From Microbacterium sp. B35-30 (GTDB lineage Bacteria; Actinomycetota; Actinomycetes; Actinomycetales; Microbacteriaceae), in assembly GCF_010634855.1 (NCBI RefSeq), contig NZ_MWLQ01000025.1, positions 1-47,608 on the forward strand: a DNA stretch of 47,608 nt, in the 5' to 3' direction. Under the pieces are notes generated by a model. The model searched no databases and had not been told where the DNA came from. It saw only the letters and a list, made by a program, of their open reading frames with translations. Below, in pieces: positions 8,460-18,921 of this stretch. Position 1 is the stretch's first letter; each line of letters starts with the position of its first letter. The position numbers and the translations under genes were made by a program.

Positions 8460-9406
8460 CGCGACTCCTTGTCGGCCGGCTGGCCCGCGGCGAACTGCTG
8501 TTCACCCTCGGTCAGCGAGAGGAACGCGTCTTCCAGGGAGCCCTGTTGTGAGACGAGCTGGTGCAGGGGGATCGCGTGAGCTGCGGCGAGGTCTCCGATC
8601 GCCTCAGCGGTGATGTCCGTGAGCACCAGTGCGCCAGCGGGTGCCGTGCTCTCCACACGCCCGCCGTTCGCGGTGACGATGGCGGCCAGGTCAGGGCTGC
8701 GCGGCGAGCGGACGAGGACCGAGGAGCGGGTGGCGTGCGCGATGACGTCCGCGATGGGCCCGTCCGTGATGACACGCCCTCTGCCCATCACGATGACCCG
8801 GTCGGCGGTCAAGGCCATCTCGCTCATCAGATGGCTGGAGATCAGGATCGTCCTGCCCTCCGCCGCGAGAGATCGCGCGAGTTCTCGCACCCAGTGCACT
8901 CCGTCGGGATCCAGCCCGTTCACCGGCTCGTCGAGCACGAGCGTCGCCGGATCGCCGAGCAGCGCGGCCGCGATGCCGAGCCGTTGACGCATCCCCAGCG
9001 AGTAGGTGCCGATGCGCCGCGCCGCGGCATCCGTCAATCCGGTCATCGCCAGCACCGCGTCGACCCGACGGTCGCCGATGCCGTTGGTGGCCGCCAGCCC
9101 ACGCAGGTGCGTCCGGCCGGTGCGGCCAGGATGCACCGCGGTCGCATCCAGCAGCGCGCCCACCGTCGACATCGGTGCCTTCGAGTGGGAGAACGGTGCG
9201 CCGTCGATGAGCGCCGTGCCGGAGGTCGGCCGATCCAAGCCCAGGATCATGCGCATCGTGGTCGATTTGCCCGCGCCGTTGGGGCCGAGCAACCCTGTGA
9301 CGCTGCCAGGAACCACCGTGAAACTGACATCGTCCACGGCGACGCGAGAACCGAAGTGTCGCGTCAGGCGAGCTACCTCTATCAACCTGGGCTCCTCCTC
9401 GGTCAC
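8456..9406 (-). CDS. ABC exporter ATP-binding subunit
   Basis: A 316-residue ATPase. Walker A GPNGAGKST lies near residues 41-49, the signature is SLGMRQRL, Walker B is LVLDEP followed by VNGLDP, and the switch His is in SSHLMSEM. The ISSHLMSEMALTADRVIVMGRGRVI segment and a C-terminal domain ending SLEDAFLSLTEG are characteristic of the BcrA/NatA-like clade. It is the first gene of a two-gene exporter operon. The start at MTEEEPRL is the only one that fits the domain boundary. Upstream, 47 bp separate it from the stop of the DUF5107 gene, so read-through from that gene is possible. Confidence 0.94.
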   Translation of the reverse strand: MTEEEPRLIEVARLTRHFGSRVAVDDVSFTVVPGSVTGLLGPNGAGKSTTMRMILGLDRPTSGTALIDGAPFSHSKAPMSTVGALLDATAVHPGRTGRTHLRGLAATNGIGDRRVDAVLAMTGLTDAAARRIGTYSLGMRQRLGIAAALLGDPATLVLDEPVNGLDPDGVHWVRELARSLAAEGRTILISSHLMSEMALTADRVIVMGRGRVITDGPIADVIAHATRSSVLVRSPRSPDLAAIVTANGGRVESTAPAGALVLTDITAEAIGDLAAAHAIPLHQLVSQQGSLEDAFLSLTEGEQQFAAGQPADKESR

Positions 9407-9453
9407 GCTCAGCCTACGGTCCCCGCTGGGTCCGGCGGCGGTGACGGGCCCGA

Positions 9454-12441
9454 TCAGTCCTCGGTCGTCTCGCGCGCGAACAGCAGGAGCTCAGGGAGGC
9501 TCGTGGCGAAGTAGTCCGTCTCCCCGCTGGCGTGGCGGGCCACGGGCGGAACGTGCTGGAGGCGCGCCTCGCCCAGGGTCGCGGGCGGGTCGGTCTGCGG
9601 CAGGCCGTTGGCCGCGAGCACCGCGTCCCATGCCGCGATCGCCTGGCCTTCGCCGCCCTCCCAGGGGTGGAAGGATCGCGTCAGCAGCACCTCGAGCGCC
9701 CGCTGCGCCTCGCCGGCGTCGACGAGCAGGTGCAGGTACTCGATCGTGAAGTCATCGCGAGAGAGCACGAGGGTCTCCACCGGCCGGAGCCGGCGCAGGC
9801 GCTCCGACGGGGACTGTCCGAGCCGGATCGCCAGCTGGTCCTGCTCGTACCGGAGGCGGGCATCGTCGGGCGCGGCCGTGACCCCTCGCTCATACAGATC
9901 CCAGGCGCGGGCGTCGTCGTGACCGATGTTGTAGGCGGCGAGCGCGGCATTGCGGAAGAGGACGGCGTCGACGCGTCCGAGCGCGATCGCCCGATCCCAG
10001 TGCGCGCGCGCCTCGGGGCGCCGCCCGTGCGCGTAGAGCAGCATCGCGATCAGCGAATGCGCCACGGCGTCATCCGGGTCCGCCGCGAGTGCCGCCTCGA
10101 GCGCGTCGAGCGCATCGAGCCCGAACGGGAAGGTTCGCGTCAGGTCGGAGACCCGGGCGCGCTCGCGCTCCTCCTCAGCACGGGCGGTGTCGCCGCGTGT
10201 CTCGTGGAGCGCTGCGGCGATGTAGTGCGCGATCGGGCGGACATTCCCGGACCAGGCGGCCGCTGCCGTCGACGCCCACTCGAGAACCTGCAGCGCCTCG
10301 TCCAGCGCTCCGGCATTGCGCAGGTCCAACGCGACGTCGAGCAGCAGCCCGGCCTCGTCCGTCAGGGGTCGACCCGCGAGCGCCCTGGTGGTGGCGTCGA
10401 GGGGATCGGCCTCGAGGGCACGCAGCAGGACGGCTTCGGCATCCGTGTCCGCTCCGGAGCGGCGGAGCAGGATCGCGCGGAGGGCGACACGGCGTGCGTC
10501 GTGGCCGACCACCCCGTCGAGGGTGTCGAGGACGCGCAGTGCGGCGCGGTTCTGGCCCCGGTACGCCAGCGACTGGGCGAGGGCGAACCCTGCTGCCGCC
10601 GCCCAGGTGCCGTCCCAGCCGGCCTTGCTGAAGGCCTGCTCGGCCTCGGCGATCCGCCCGAGCCGGCGCAGCACCAGCCCCTGCAGGTAGAACGCCTCGG
10701 CATCCACCGGGTTCGCGTTGCGACGGGTGAGCCGCCTCAGCGCCGTCTCCACCCGCCCCAGAGCCGTGACGTAGTCTCCGGCGCGATAGTCCCGGTCCGC
10801 GAGCGCGAGGTTGATGCGGATATCACCGGGATCACGCTCGAGGCCGGCGTTCCAATACGCCAGCGGCGAGCGCGTCGGGTGACGGTACTGGCTGAGGTGA
10901 AGGCCCGTGAGGTAGAGCTCCTCGACGGAGTCGATCGCGTCGGGAGCGGGGGGCTCCTCGGCGACCCAGGGCTCTTCGTCGCCGACGACGGTCGGGCTCC
11001 ACCGCACCAGGAGCTGTCCCGCCGATGTCAGCAGCTCGGCCGCGATCGCCTCTTGGCCGTCGTATCGCGCGTCGGTCTCGAGCCGCAAGGGCACGCCCGG
11101 GTCGATGTCGACGCTCTGCGAGGCGAGCACCTCGCCGTCGCGGACGATGCGCGCGAGCGCGCCTCGGTGCGATCGCGTCACCGCGAAGGACGCCGCCAAC
11201 GTGCCGTCGCGGTCCACGTGCACCGCCGCGTCGGGCGTGGCCTGGTGCGCGGCGCCGATCGCGGGGATCGGATACCAGTACTGAGTGAAGACCTTGGTCT
11301 CGCCGGGGAGGAGCCAGCTGAAGTCCGGCTGGTTGTCGGTGTAGACGCCGGCCATGAGCTCGACGTAGGGGCCGTCGCCGTCGGTGAGCTGCGCGTCCCA
11401 CGCCTGCCCGAGGGGCCCGGTCCCCCACGTCCACTGCTTCTTGCCGGGCGACAGCCGACGCTCGGCCCAGTGCACGAAACCGGCGCCGGCGGCGTGGTCG
11501 TACCCGCCGAAGAAGTCCTGGCCGGAGTCGACGATCATGTACGACGTCGGCACCGGGATGTTCTTGTACAAGTCGATGCGGTTCGCATCGGGGGCGGTCT
11601 GCGCGAGCGCCGGATAGTCGACGCCGTAGTACGGCCGGTCCGCCTCAGGAAAGGCGGTGAGCGCGCGGCGGGCATGATCGGCGACGTAGCGCACGTCCTC
11701 GGGGAAGAACGACTGGTAGTCGTCGTGGACCGCAGCCGCGACGTTCGCCCACCAGAGGAAGGTCTGACGCTCGTCTGTCCGGTTGTGCAGCCGGACGGCC
11801 AGCTCGACGACCGAGCTGCCCCCACGCAGCCGCACGCCGTGCTGCGCCGACATGCGGGCGAACGGATCGTGGTCGTGGCACCAGACCGTCACCGTGCCGT
11901 CGTCGTCGTACTCGATGGATGCCTCGACGGGAAGGTACGTCGCCGGCCGATGGTGCTGCGGCCAGTTGAACTCGACGCCCCCGCTGATCCACGGCCCTGC
12001 GAGCCCTACCAGGGCAGGCTTGATCACGTTGTTGCGATAGAAGAAGTCGTAGCCGGTGGTCTTGTCGTAGCCGATGTGGATGCGACCGCCCAGCTCCGGC
12101 AGCACGACGACGCGGACGTACTCGTTCTCGAGATGGATCGCATCCCAGTCGCGCAGCGTCGGCTCATCGGAGACGTTCTCGGTGAACGGCAGCGGATACA
12201 CCTTGCCGCTCGATCCCTGATACACCCGGTGGTCGAGGAACATCGGGTAGCGGCTCGGCTCACCCGGCTCGTACGTGCGGATGGTCAGCGGCTCACGCCA
12301 GGCGACGGCTTCTCCTCGTCCGAGCGCCGCCTCGAGGTGGGCGGGGATATCGGGAAGCCGGAGCTTCTCATGGGGATCGTGCGACGTATCGAGAACCGGG
12401 CCTCTGTCCACGGTGTCGACGTCCGTCCGTTCAGCGGTCAT
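9454..12441 (-). CDS. DUF5107 domain protein with TPR repeats
   Basis: A 995-residue cytoplasmic protein without signal peptide. The first 340 residues form a DUF5107 region (WDAIHLENEYVRVVVLPELG, GGRIHIGYDKTTGYDFFYRN, WPQHHRPATYLPV) that resembles the galactose-mutarotase/aldose-epimerase beta-sandwich. A beta-rich middle (380-530) follows, then TPR-like repeats from about 550 to 930 (AEAFYLQGLVLRRLGRIAEAEQAF and later copies). The biochemical function of DUF5107 proteins is not established to my knowledge; they are frequent in sugar-utilising actinobacteria, so binding or processing of a carbohydrate is plausible. A strong ribosome site (GAGGAGGTCAGCG before ATG) fixes the start. It is divergent from an AraC regulator that probably controls it. 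Confidence 0.9.
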   Translation of the reverse strand: MTAERTDVDTVDRGPVLDTSHDPHEKLRLPDIPAHLEAALGRGEAVAWREPLTIRTYEPGEPSRYPMFLDHRVYQGSSGKVYPLPFTENVSDEPTLRDWDAIHLENEYVRVVVLPELGGRIHIGYDKTTGYDFFYRNNVIKPALVGLAGPWISGGVEFNWPQHHRPATYLPVEASIEYDDDGTVTVWCHDHDPFARMSAQHGVRLRGGSSVVELAVRLHNRTDERQTFLWWANVAAAVHDDYQSFFPEDVRYVADHARRALTAFPEADRPYYGVDYPALAQTAPDANRIDLYKNIPVPTSYMIVDSGQDFFGGYDHAAGAGFVHWAERRLSPGKKQWTWGTGPLGQAWDAQLTDGDGPYVELMAGVYTDNQPDFSWLLPGETKVFTQYWYPIPAIGAAHQATPDAAVHVDRDGTLAASFAVTRSHRGALARIVRDGEVLASQSVDIDPGVPLRLETDARYDGQEAIAAELLTSAGQLLVRWSPTVVGDEEPWVAEEPPAPDAIDSVEELYLTGLHLSQYRHPTRSPLAYWNAGLERDPGDIRINLALADRDYRAGDYVTALGRVETALRRLTRRNANPVDAEAFYLQGLVLRRLGRIAEAEQAFSKAGWDGTWAAAAGFALAQSLAYRGQNRAALRVLDTLDGVVGHDARRVALRAILLRRSGADTDAEAVLLRALEADPLDATTRALAGRPLTDEAGLLLDVALDLRNAGALDEALQVLEWASTAAAAWSGNVRPIAHYIAAALHETRGDTARAEEERERARVSDLTRTFPFGLDALDALEAALAADPDDAVAHSLIAMLLYAHGRRPEARAHWDRAIALGRVDAVLFRNAALAAYNIGHDDARAWDLYERGVTAAPDDARLRYEQDQLAIRLGQSPSERLRRLRPVETLVLSRDDFTIEYLHLLVDAGEAQRALEVLLTRSFHPWEGGEGQAIAAWDAVLAANGLPQTDPPATLGEARLQHVPPVARHASGETDYFATSLPELLLFARETTED

Positions 12442-12548
12442 CGCTGACCTCCTCGGGAGACTGCGGCGGAGTGCCGGGTGGATTCTTTCGCGAACGTTGC
12501 GAGCGGATACGACGCTACGAGCCGTCCGCACGCGGAGGTATGGTGAGA

Positions 12549-13451
12549 ATGAGGGACTTCATGGACGAAACACCGATCACCGGCGAACCGTTCTATCGCA
12601 AGGACGGCTTCGAGAACCAACGCCTCTGCGTCGTCCCCCGACCCCAGGTCGAGGCGGCTCTCGAGCGGGCGGGGACGCGGCGCATGACCGTCACGGATGC
12701 TGGACACTTCCCCGCTGCGAGAGGCCACCGGCGGACTCGCACGAACGGCGCGGCAGAGACGATCGTGATCCTGTGCGTCGCGGGTACCGGCGTCGTGCGG
12801 ATCGCCGGCACGGCGTATGCGCTCACGCCGGGCACCTGCATCACCATCCCGGCTCACCAGCCTCACGACTACCAGGCGTCGTTCGACGATCCATGGACGA
12901 TCTGGTGGATGCATGTCCGGGGCACGGACGTCTCCGAGCTGACCGGGCCGCTGCTCGGCATCCCCCGCCCGCTCACCAGCCTGCGCGCGATCGACGGCGT
13001 CGCTGCGCTGTTCGACGAGCTCGTGAGCCTGCTCGAGCGACGTCACTCCCCCGCGCACCTGCTCGCGGCCTCGGGCGTGGCGTGGCAGCTGCTGACGCGG
13101 GTGGTCGCCGACAGCATCCTTCCGGCGGAGGGCTCGCCCATCGAACGAGCGATGCACTTCCTCGAGGCTCGCGTCGACAGCAACATCCAGGTGGGCGAGC
13201 TGGCCGCGATGGTGGGCATGTCGCCCTCCCACCTGAGCGCGCTGTTCCGCCGGGCGACCGGAAGCGGGCCCGGCGCGTTCCACACCTCGGTGAAGATGGC
13301 GCGCGCCCGGAGCCTGCTCGACACGACGACGGTGAGCGTCGGCGAGATCGCTGCGGCCGTCGGCTACGCGGACCCGCTGTACTTCTCCCGCCATTTCCGC
13401 CGGGTGCACGGCGTCAGTCCGACCCAGTACCGGGCGCAGCACAAGGGGTGA
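12549..13451 (+). CDS. AraC-family transcriptional regulator
   Basis: A 300-residue regulator. The N-terminal cupin-like sensor domain (roughly residues 40-130; GTGVVRIAGTAYALTPGTCITIPAHQPHDYQA) is typical of sugar-sensing AraC proteins. Two C-terminal helix-turn-helices occupy residues 200-300 (VGELAAMVGMSPSHLSALFRR, and VGEIAAAVGYADPLYFSRHFRR ending in VHGVSPTQYR). GGAGG at 12534-12538 suits the ATG at 12549 (10-bp spacing) better than the ATG at 12540 or the GTG at 12543. Divergent from the DUF5107 gene across 107 bp, it is a probable local activator responding to a carbohydrate. Confidence 0.94.
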   Translation: MRDFMDETPITGEPFYRKDGFENQRLCVVPRPQVEAALERAGTRRMTVTDAGHFPAARGHRRTRTNGAAETIVILCVAGTGVVRIAGTAYALTPGTCITIPAHQPHDYQASFDDPWTIWWMHVRGTDVSELTGPLLGIPRPLTSLRAIDGVAALFDELVSLLERRHSPAHLLAASGVAWQLLTRVVADSILPAEGSPIERAMHFLEARVDSNIQVGELAAMVGMSPSHLSALFRRATGSGPGAFHTSVKMARARSLLDTTTVSVGEIAAAVGYADPLYFSRHFRRVHGVSPTQYRAQHKG

Positions 13452-13506
13452 CCTGCGCTGCACCCAGACACCGGCCGAGCGCCGCGACCAGGTCCTTGGG
13501 AAGCTC

Positions 13507-14579
<1,073 letters not shown>

Positions 14580-14615
14580 CCCCTCGGGTCAGGAGACGGG
14601 CGTACGGTCGAGGAC

Positions 14616-15500
14616 ATGGATCACCGCAGCGAAGCGCGCGAGTTCCTCACCACCCGGCGCGCACGCATCACGCCCGACGTGGCGGGACTGCCCGCATTCG
14701 GCGGCAACCGGCGCGTGCCCGGGCTGCGTCGCGAAGAGGTCGCGCTGCTGTCGGGAATGAGTGTGGACTACTACACGCGCCTCGAGCGCGGCGACCTCTC
14801 CGGCGTGTCCGACACCGTCCTGCAGTCTCTCGCCCGGGCGCTGCAGCTGGACGACGCCGAGACCGCGCACCTGCACGACCTCGCCCGAGCCGCCAACGCG
14901 TCCCCCGTCGCCCGCAAGGCGCGCCAGACGACGACGACCGTGCGTCCCAGCATCCAGCGACTGCTCGACGCCATCACCGACGCGCCTGCGATCATCCGCG
15001 ACAACTACTACGACTATGTGGCCGCCAACCGCCTGGGCCGTGCGCTCTACTCACCCGTGTTCGCGGAGCCGGCGCCCAACAGCGCCCGGTTCGCGTTCTT
15101 CAACCCCGCCGCGCACGACTTCTACCTCGACTGGGACAAGGTCACCCAGGAGTTCGTCGCCGCCATGCGGGGCGACGCCGGCCGCAACCCCTTCGACAAG
15201 CGACTCACCGACCTCGTGGGCGAACTGTCCACCCGATCCGAGACGTTCCGCACGCTGTGGGCCGCGCATGACGTCCGCTATCACCGCACCGGCGTCAAAC
15301 GCCTCCACCACCCCGTCGTCGGCGACCTCGAACTCACCTACGAAGCCTTCGAGCTTCCCGCCGACCTGGGCCTGCAGCTGTCGACCTACACGGCCGAACC
15401 GGGCTCATCCTCCGAGGACGCGCTGAAGCTCCTCGCGACCTGGGCGGCCACCACCGACGCCCCCGCACCCCGGCACGTGACACTCCCCCAGCACGACTGA
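14616..15500 (+). CDS. XRE-family regulator with MmyB-like ligand domain
   Basis: A 294-residue regulator. The N-terminal XRE helix-turn-helix (residues 26-85) carries VPGLRREEVALLSGMSVDYYTRLERG, diagnostic of the MmyB-type family; the rest (from VRPSIQRLLDAITDAPAIIRDNYYD) is the MmyB-like PAS-fold ligand domain, including the WDKVTQEFVAAMR and FRTLWAAHDVRYHRTGVKRLHHPVVG segments. MmyB-type domains bind fatty-acid-like ligands in the few studied cases. It is divergent from the aldo/keto reductase and likely represses it until a small hydrophobic molecule binds. The start at MDHRSEAR matches the usual N terminus. Confidence 0.95.
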   Translation: MDHRSEAREFLTTRRARITPDVAGLPAFGGNRRVPGLRREEVALLSGMSVDYYTRLERGDLSGVSDTVLQSLARALQLDDAETAHLHDLARAANASPVARKARQTTTTVRPSIQRLLDAITDAPAIIRDNYYDYVAANRLGRALYSPVFAEPAPNSARFAFFNPAAHDFYLDWDKVTQEFVAAMRGDAGRNPFDKRLTDLVGELSTRSETFRTLWAAHDVRYHRTGVKRLHHPVVGDLELTYEAFELPADLGLQLSTYTAEPGSSSEDALKLLATWAATTDAPAPRHVTLPQHD

Positions 15501-15628
15501 CACCGCCCGGGCGTGCCAGGTCGAGGGAAGCTGCGACTGAGCGATCGAGGTGCCTACGCGCCCCGCTCACCTGTATGGTTCGAACACCGGCTCGCTCGAC
15601 GCCGCCGACGCCGCCGGAGGGAGGATGC

Positions 15629-16945
15629 GTGGAACGACGCAGCGCAGATGCGCTCCCGGCGGGTGTCGTGCGCTTGAAGCGGTCGGGCGTGATCGCTGAG
15701 GCGAATCACTGGTTCAGGGAGTGGTACGGGACGAGCGCTGACGAGATGGTCGGCCGATCGGTTGACGAGCTTCTCGTCCCTGCACCGGGTGATCTGCTCC
15801 CGGCCGGCGCCGGGCCGGGACCGTGGATGATGGTCCACGCCCGCGATCGCGAACGGGCGGTCATGGTGAGTCGCCACCCACGCTCCGAAGGGGATTTCCT
15901 CGTCATCGAGGAGGCGTCGGAAAGGTTCCGTGCATTGACCGACCTGCGCCGGCGCTACGCGCTCGCAGACCGCACGCGTACTCGGCTCCAATTGGTGATG
16001 GACTCGTCCATCGCGTTCTCATCCTCGACCACCGAAGAGCGGCTCGCGGAGATCCTCGCCGATACAACCGCCCGGGCCTATCGCGCCGAGACGTCGGCGG
16101 TCTACCTGGTAGAGCCCGACGGAACGTATGCGATCGCCGCCGGCACCGACGCCTTCGACGGTCGGATCGACCTCGGGCCGCTTCTCAGGTCCGTGAGCGC
16201 AGCACGCCGGGTTGAGAAGGTCCTCGACGCGGAGACCGGCGAGCGAATGGTCGCCGGGCTCGGACCCGCGATGACTGCGGCCGGTGTCCGCGCGTTCATC
16301 GCCGCGCCGCTGCACCATGAGGAGGCGGACTTCGGCGCGTTCGTCAGCTGGTTCCATCACGAACGCACATTCGACGACGAGGCGACGCCGCTGGCGGAGG
16401 CGTTGGCAGGGCAGGCCGCACAAGCGCTCGCCACGCTTCGGCTGCAGGCCCAGCTCGCGCACGCCGCGAGCCATGACGAGGTGACCGGCCTCCCTAACCG
16501 GCGGCTCCTGGAGACCCAGATGGACCAGATCGTCGGCGCTTCGCGGTGCGCGGTGCTGTTCATCGACCTCGACGATTTCAAGGGTGTGAACGACCGACTC
16601 GGCCATCAGGCCGGCGACCGGATGCTGAGGGATGTCGCGCAACGCCTCCTGTCCGGTGTGCGCGCAGGTGACCTCGTTGCCCGGTACGGCGGCGACGAGT
16701 TCGTCGTCGTCTGTGAGATCTCCGAGCAACCCGAAGCTCTCGCACTCAGCCAGCGGATCCTTGATCTGCTCCGCGGTGATCTGACGCGGCCGGCCACCCA
16801 TCAGCGATTGAGCGCGAGTATCGGAGTAGCGATCGCCCCCGAGGGCAGCCAATCGCCGGCCGAGCAGCTGATCCGCCGCGCAGACCTGGCGATGTATGGC
16901 GCAAAGGCCGCCGGCGGGAACAGGATCGCGCTCGCCGAGAACTAA
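15629..16945 (+). CDS. Diguanylate cyclase with PAS and GAF domains
   Basis: A 438-residue soluble signalling protein. Residues about 10-100 form a PAS-like domain (SGVIAEANHWFREWYGTSADEMVG), about 120-270 a GAF domain, and 275-438 a GGDEF domain. The active site is RYGGDEFVVV with GGDEF at 354-358, and SHDEVTGLPNRR marks the domain start, so cyclic di-GMP synthesis is expected. An RxxD inhibitory site (RAGD, 345-348) sits exactly five residues before GGDEF, predicting product feedback inhibition. There is no EAL domain. The GTG at 15629 is chosen over an ATG at 15575 because GGAGGGAGG lies 5 bp before it. It converges with the dehydratase gene. Confidence 0.93.
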   Translation: MERRSADALPAGVVRLKRSGVIAEANHWFREWYGTSADEMVGRSVDELLVPAPGDLLPAGAGPGPWMMVHARDRERAVMVSRHPRSEGDFLVIEEASERFRALTDLRRRYALADRTRTRLQLVMDSSIAFSSSTTEERLAEILADTTARAYRAETSAVYLVEPDGTYAIAAGTDAFDGRIDLGPLLRSVSAARRVEKVLDAETGERMVAGLGPAMTAAGVRAFIAAPLHHEEADFGAFVSWFHHERTFDDEATPLAEALAGQAAQALATLRLQAQLAHAASHDEVTGLPNRRLLETQMDQIVGASRCAVLFIDLDDFKGVNDRLGHQAGDRMLRDVAQRLLSGVRAGDLVARYGGDEFVVVCEISEQPEALALSQRILDLLRGDLTRPATHQRLSASIGVAIAPEGSQSPAEQLIRRADLAMYGAKAAGGNRIALAEN

Positions 16946-16988
16946 GACCTCCGGCATCGAGCTCCCGAGCGCCGAGGGACGATGGTCC

Positions 16989-18710
16989 TCAGTGCGACTC
17001 GCGCGAGACCTTCGAGCCGCTCGACCCGACCAGGAAGTCGAGGTCGGCCCCGGTGTCGGCCTGCATGACGTGGTCGACGTAGAGGCGCTCCCAGCCGCGG
17101 CGGGGGTTCGCGAAGCCTTGCACGGTCGCGTCGTTCACACCCCGCGCGGCGAGCTCGTCGGCGGGGATTTCGACGTCGAGGCGACGGTTGCGGACGTCGA
17201 GGTCGATCCAGTCGCCCGTCTGCACCCGTCCCAGCGGCCCGCCGGCGGCCGCCTCGGGGGTCACATGCAGGATGACGGTTCCGTAGGCGGTGCCCGACAT
17301 CCGTCCGTCGCAGATGCGCACCATGTCGCGCACGCCCTTCTCGAGCAGCTTCTTCGGCAGCGGCATGTTCGACACCTCCGGCATGCCCGGGTACCCCATG
17401 GGCCCGCAGCCGCGGAGGATCATCACCGAGTCCTCGTCGATGTCGAGGCCGGGGTCATCGATGCGGCGGTGGAAGTCCTCGATCGAGTCGAACACCACCG
17501 CCTGCCCGCGGTGCTTCAAGAGGTGGGGCGACGCGGCGGCGGGTTTGATGATGGCGCCGCCCGGGGCGAGGGATCCGCGCAGCACGCTGATGCCCGCGGC
17601 CGGGATGAGGGGTGCATCGCGGGGTGCGATGACGTCCGCGTCCCAGATGCGTGCGTCGTCGAGGTAGTCCACGAGCGGACGGCCGGTGATGGTCAGTGCG
17701 CTGGGGTCGAGCAGGTCCTGCACTTCGCGGAGCACCGCGAGGAATCCGCCGGCCCGGTAGAGGTCGTCCATCAGGTAGCGGCCGGCGGGCTGCAGGTTCA
17801 CCAGCAGCGGCACCTCCGCGCCGATCCGGTCGAAGTCGTCGATGGTCAGATCGATGCCCAGCCGACCGGCGATGGCGAGCAGGTGCACCACCGCGTTCGT
17901 CGAGCCGCCGATCGCGGCGAGCGCGACGATCGCGTTGTGGAAGCTCGCCTTCGTGAGGAACGTCGAGGGGCGGCGGTCCTGTTCGATCAGCCGCACCGCG
18001 AGCCTCCCCGTCTCGTGCGAGGCCTCCAGCAGCCGGCTGTCAGGCGCCGGGGTGCCGGCGAGACCGGGGAAGATCGTGCCGAGCGCCTCGGCGACGAGCG
18101 CCATGGTCGAGGCGGTCCCCATCGTGTTGCAGTGCCCCTTCGACCGGATCATCGACGACTCCGACCGGTTGAACAGCGCCTCGCTGAGCGTGCCCGCGCG
18201 CACCTCCTCGCTAAGGCGCCAGACATCCGTTCCGCAGCCGAGCGCCTCGCCGCGGAAGTGGCCGGTGAGCATGGGGCCGCCGGGGATCACGACGGCGGGA
18301 AGATCCACGGATGCCGCGGCCATGAGCAGCGCCGGGATCGTCTTGTCGCAGCCGCCCAGCAGCACCACGCCGTCGATCGGATTGGCACGGAGCATCTCCT
18401 CCGTCGCCATGGCCATCATGTTGCGCCACAGCATCGCCGTCGGGCGCACCTGCGCCTCGCCCAGGGACACCACGGGAAGGTTCAGAGGGATGCCGCCCGC
18501 CTCGTAGATGCCGTTCTTGACCGACTGCGCCACCTCGTCGAGGTGCGCGTTGCAGGGCGTGAGATCCGAGGCGGTGTTGGCGATGGCGATCTGCGGACGA
18601 CCCCGGAATGCGGTGTCGGGAACTCCCCGCCGCATCCACGCGCGATGGATGTAGGCGTTCCTGTCGCCTGCCGAATACCACTCGGAGCTCCGGAGATCTG
18701 ACGCCATCAT
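16989..18710 (-). CDS. IlvD/EDD-family sugar-acid dehydratase
   Basis: A 573-residue [Fe-S] dehydratase of the IlvD/EDD family. Probable cluster ligands are Cys53 (NTASDLTPCNAH), Cys121 (LLGGCDKTIPA) and Cys194 (SKGHCNTMGTAS); Lys123 is the usual carbamylated lysine. The N-terminal LRSSEWYSAGDRNAYIHRAWMRRG signature and the length point to the pentonate/aldonate dehydratase branch (L-arabonate or xylonate dehydratase-like) rather than the valine/isoleucine enzyme, so it probably removes water from an aldonic acid to give a 2-keto-3-deoxy acid. No other valine/isoleucine genes are near. The adjacent divergent LysR regulator is the likely controller. The exact substrate is unknown. Confidence 0.9.
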   Translation of the reverse strand: MMASDLRSSEWYSAGDRNAYIHRAWMRRGVPDTAFRGRPQIAIANTASDLTPCNAHLDEVAQSVKNGIYEAGGIPLNLPVVSLGEAQVRPTAMLWRNMMAMATEEMLRANPIDGVVLLGGCDKTIPALLMAAASVDLPAVVIPGGPMLTGHFRGEALGCGTDVWRLSEEVRAGTLSEALFNRSESSMIRSKGHCNTMGTASTMALVAEALGTIFPGLAGTPAPDSRLLEASHETGRLAVRLIEQDRRPSTFLTKASFHNAIVALAAIGGSTNAVVHLLAIAGRLGIDLTIDDFDRIGAEVPLLVNLQPAGRYLMDDLYRAGGFLAVLREVQDLLDPSALTITGRPLVDYLDDARIWDADVIAPRDAPLIPAAGISVLRGSLAPGGAIIKPAAASPHLLKHRGQAVVFDSIEDFHRRIDDPGLDIDEDSVMILRGCGPMGYPGMPEVSNMPLPKKLLEKGVRDMVRICDGRMSGTAYGTVILHVTPEAAAGGPLGRVQTGDWIDLDVRNRRLDVEIPADELAARGVNDATVQGFANPRRGWERLYVDHVMQADTGADLDFLVGSSGSKVSRESH

Positions 18711-18866
18711 CTACCAGCTTTCGGAAATCACGTCCGGGCTCGTCGCCGGCTCGAGTCGGCGGCGACCGTGCCACCTACTGAACCACCGGCACCGGCTCCG
18801 CGCCATGATCGCGCGAGTCGTCGGCGGTTGGCCCACCATCGACCACCCCAATCCCACCGCTGCAGT

Positions 18867-18883
18867 TATAGACTCGGTCGATA
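18867..18883. promoter_or_regulatory. Candidate LysR box, shared with the importer promoter
   Basis: TATAGACTCGGTCGATA is an imperfect palindrome (TATAGAC versus GTCGATA, 6 of 7 positions pairing) in the gap between the dehydratase start (18710) and the LysR start (18922). It agrees at 15 of 17 positions with the palindrome at 20979-20995 in front of the sugar-importer operon. The T-N11-A form and the position upstream of the LysR gene fit a LysR-type activator binding its own control region. Confidence 0.55.
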
Positions 18884-18921
18884 CTCAAGGGCGATTTCCG
18901 GGAGCGGGTTCCGAGGACGAC

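Noticed and set aside
9532..12447. Long plus-strand frame opposite the DUF5107 gene
   Set aside because: It is a mirror of the real gene's codon bias; its product is Arg/Val/Gly-rich without any domain, while the minus strand has clear DUF5107 and TPR motifs.
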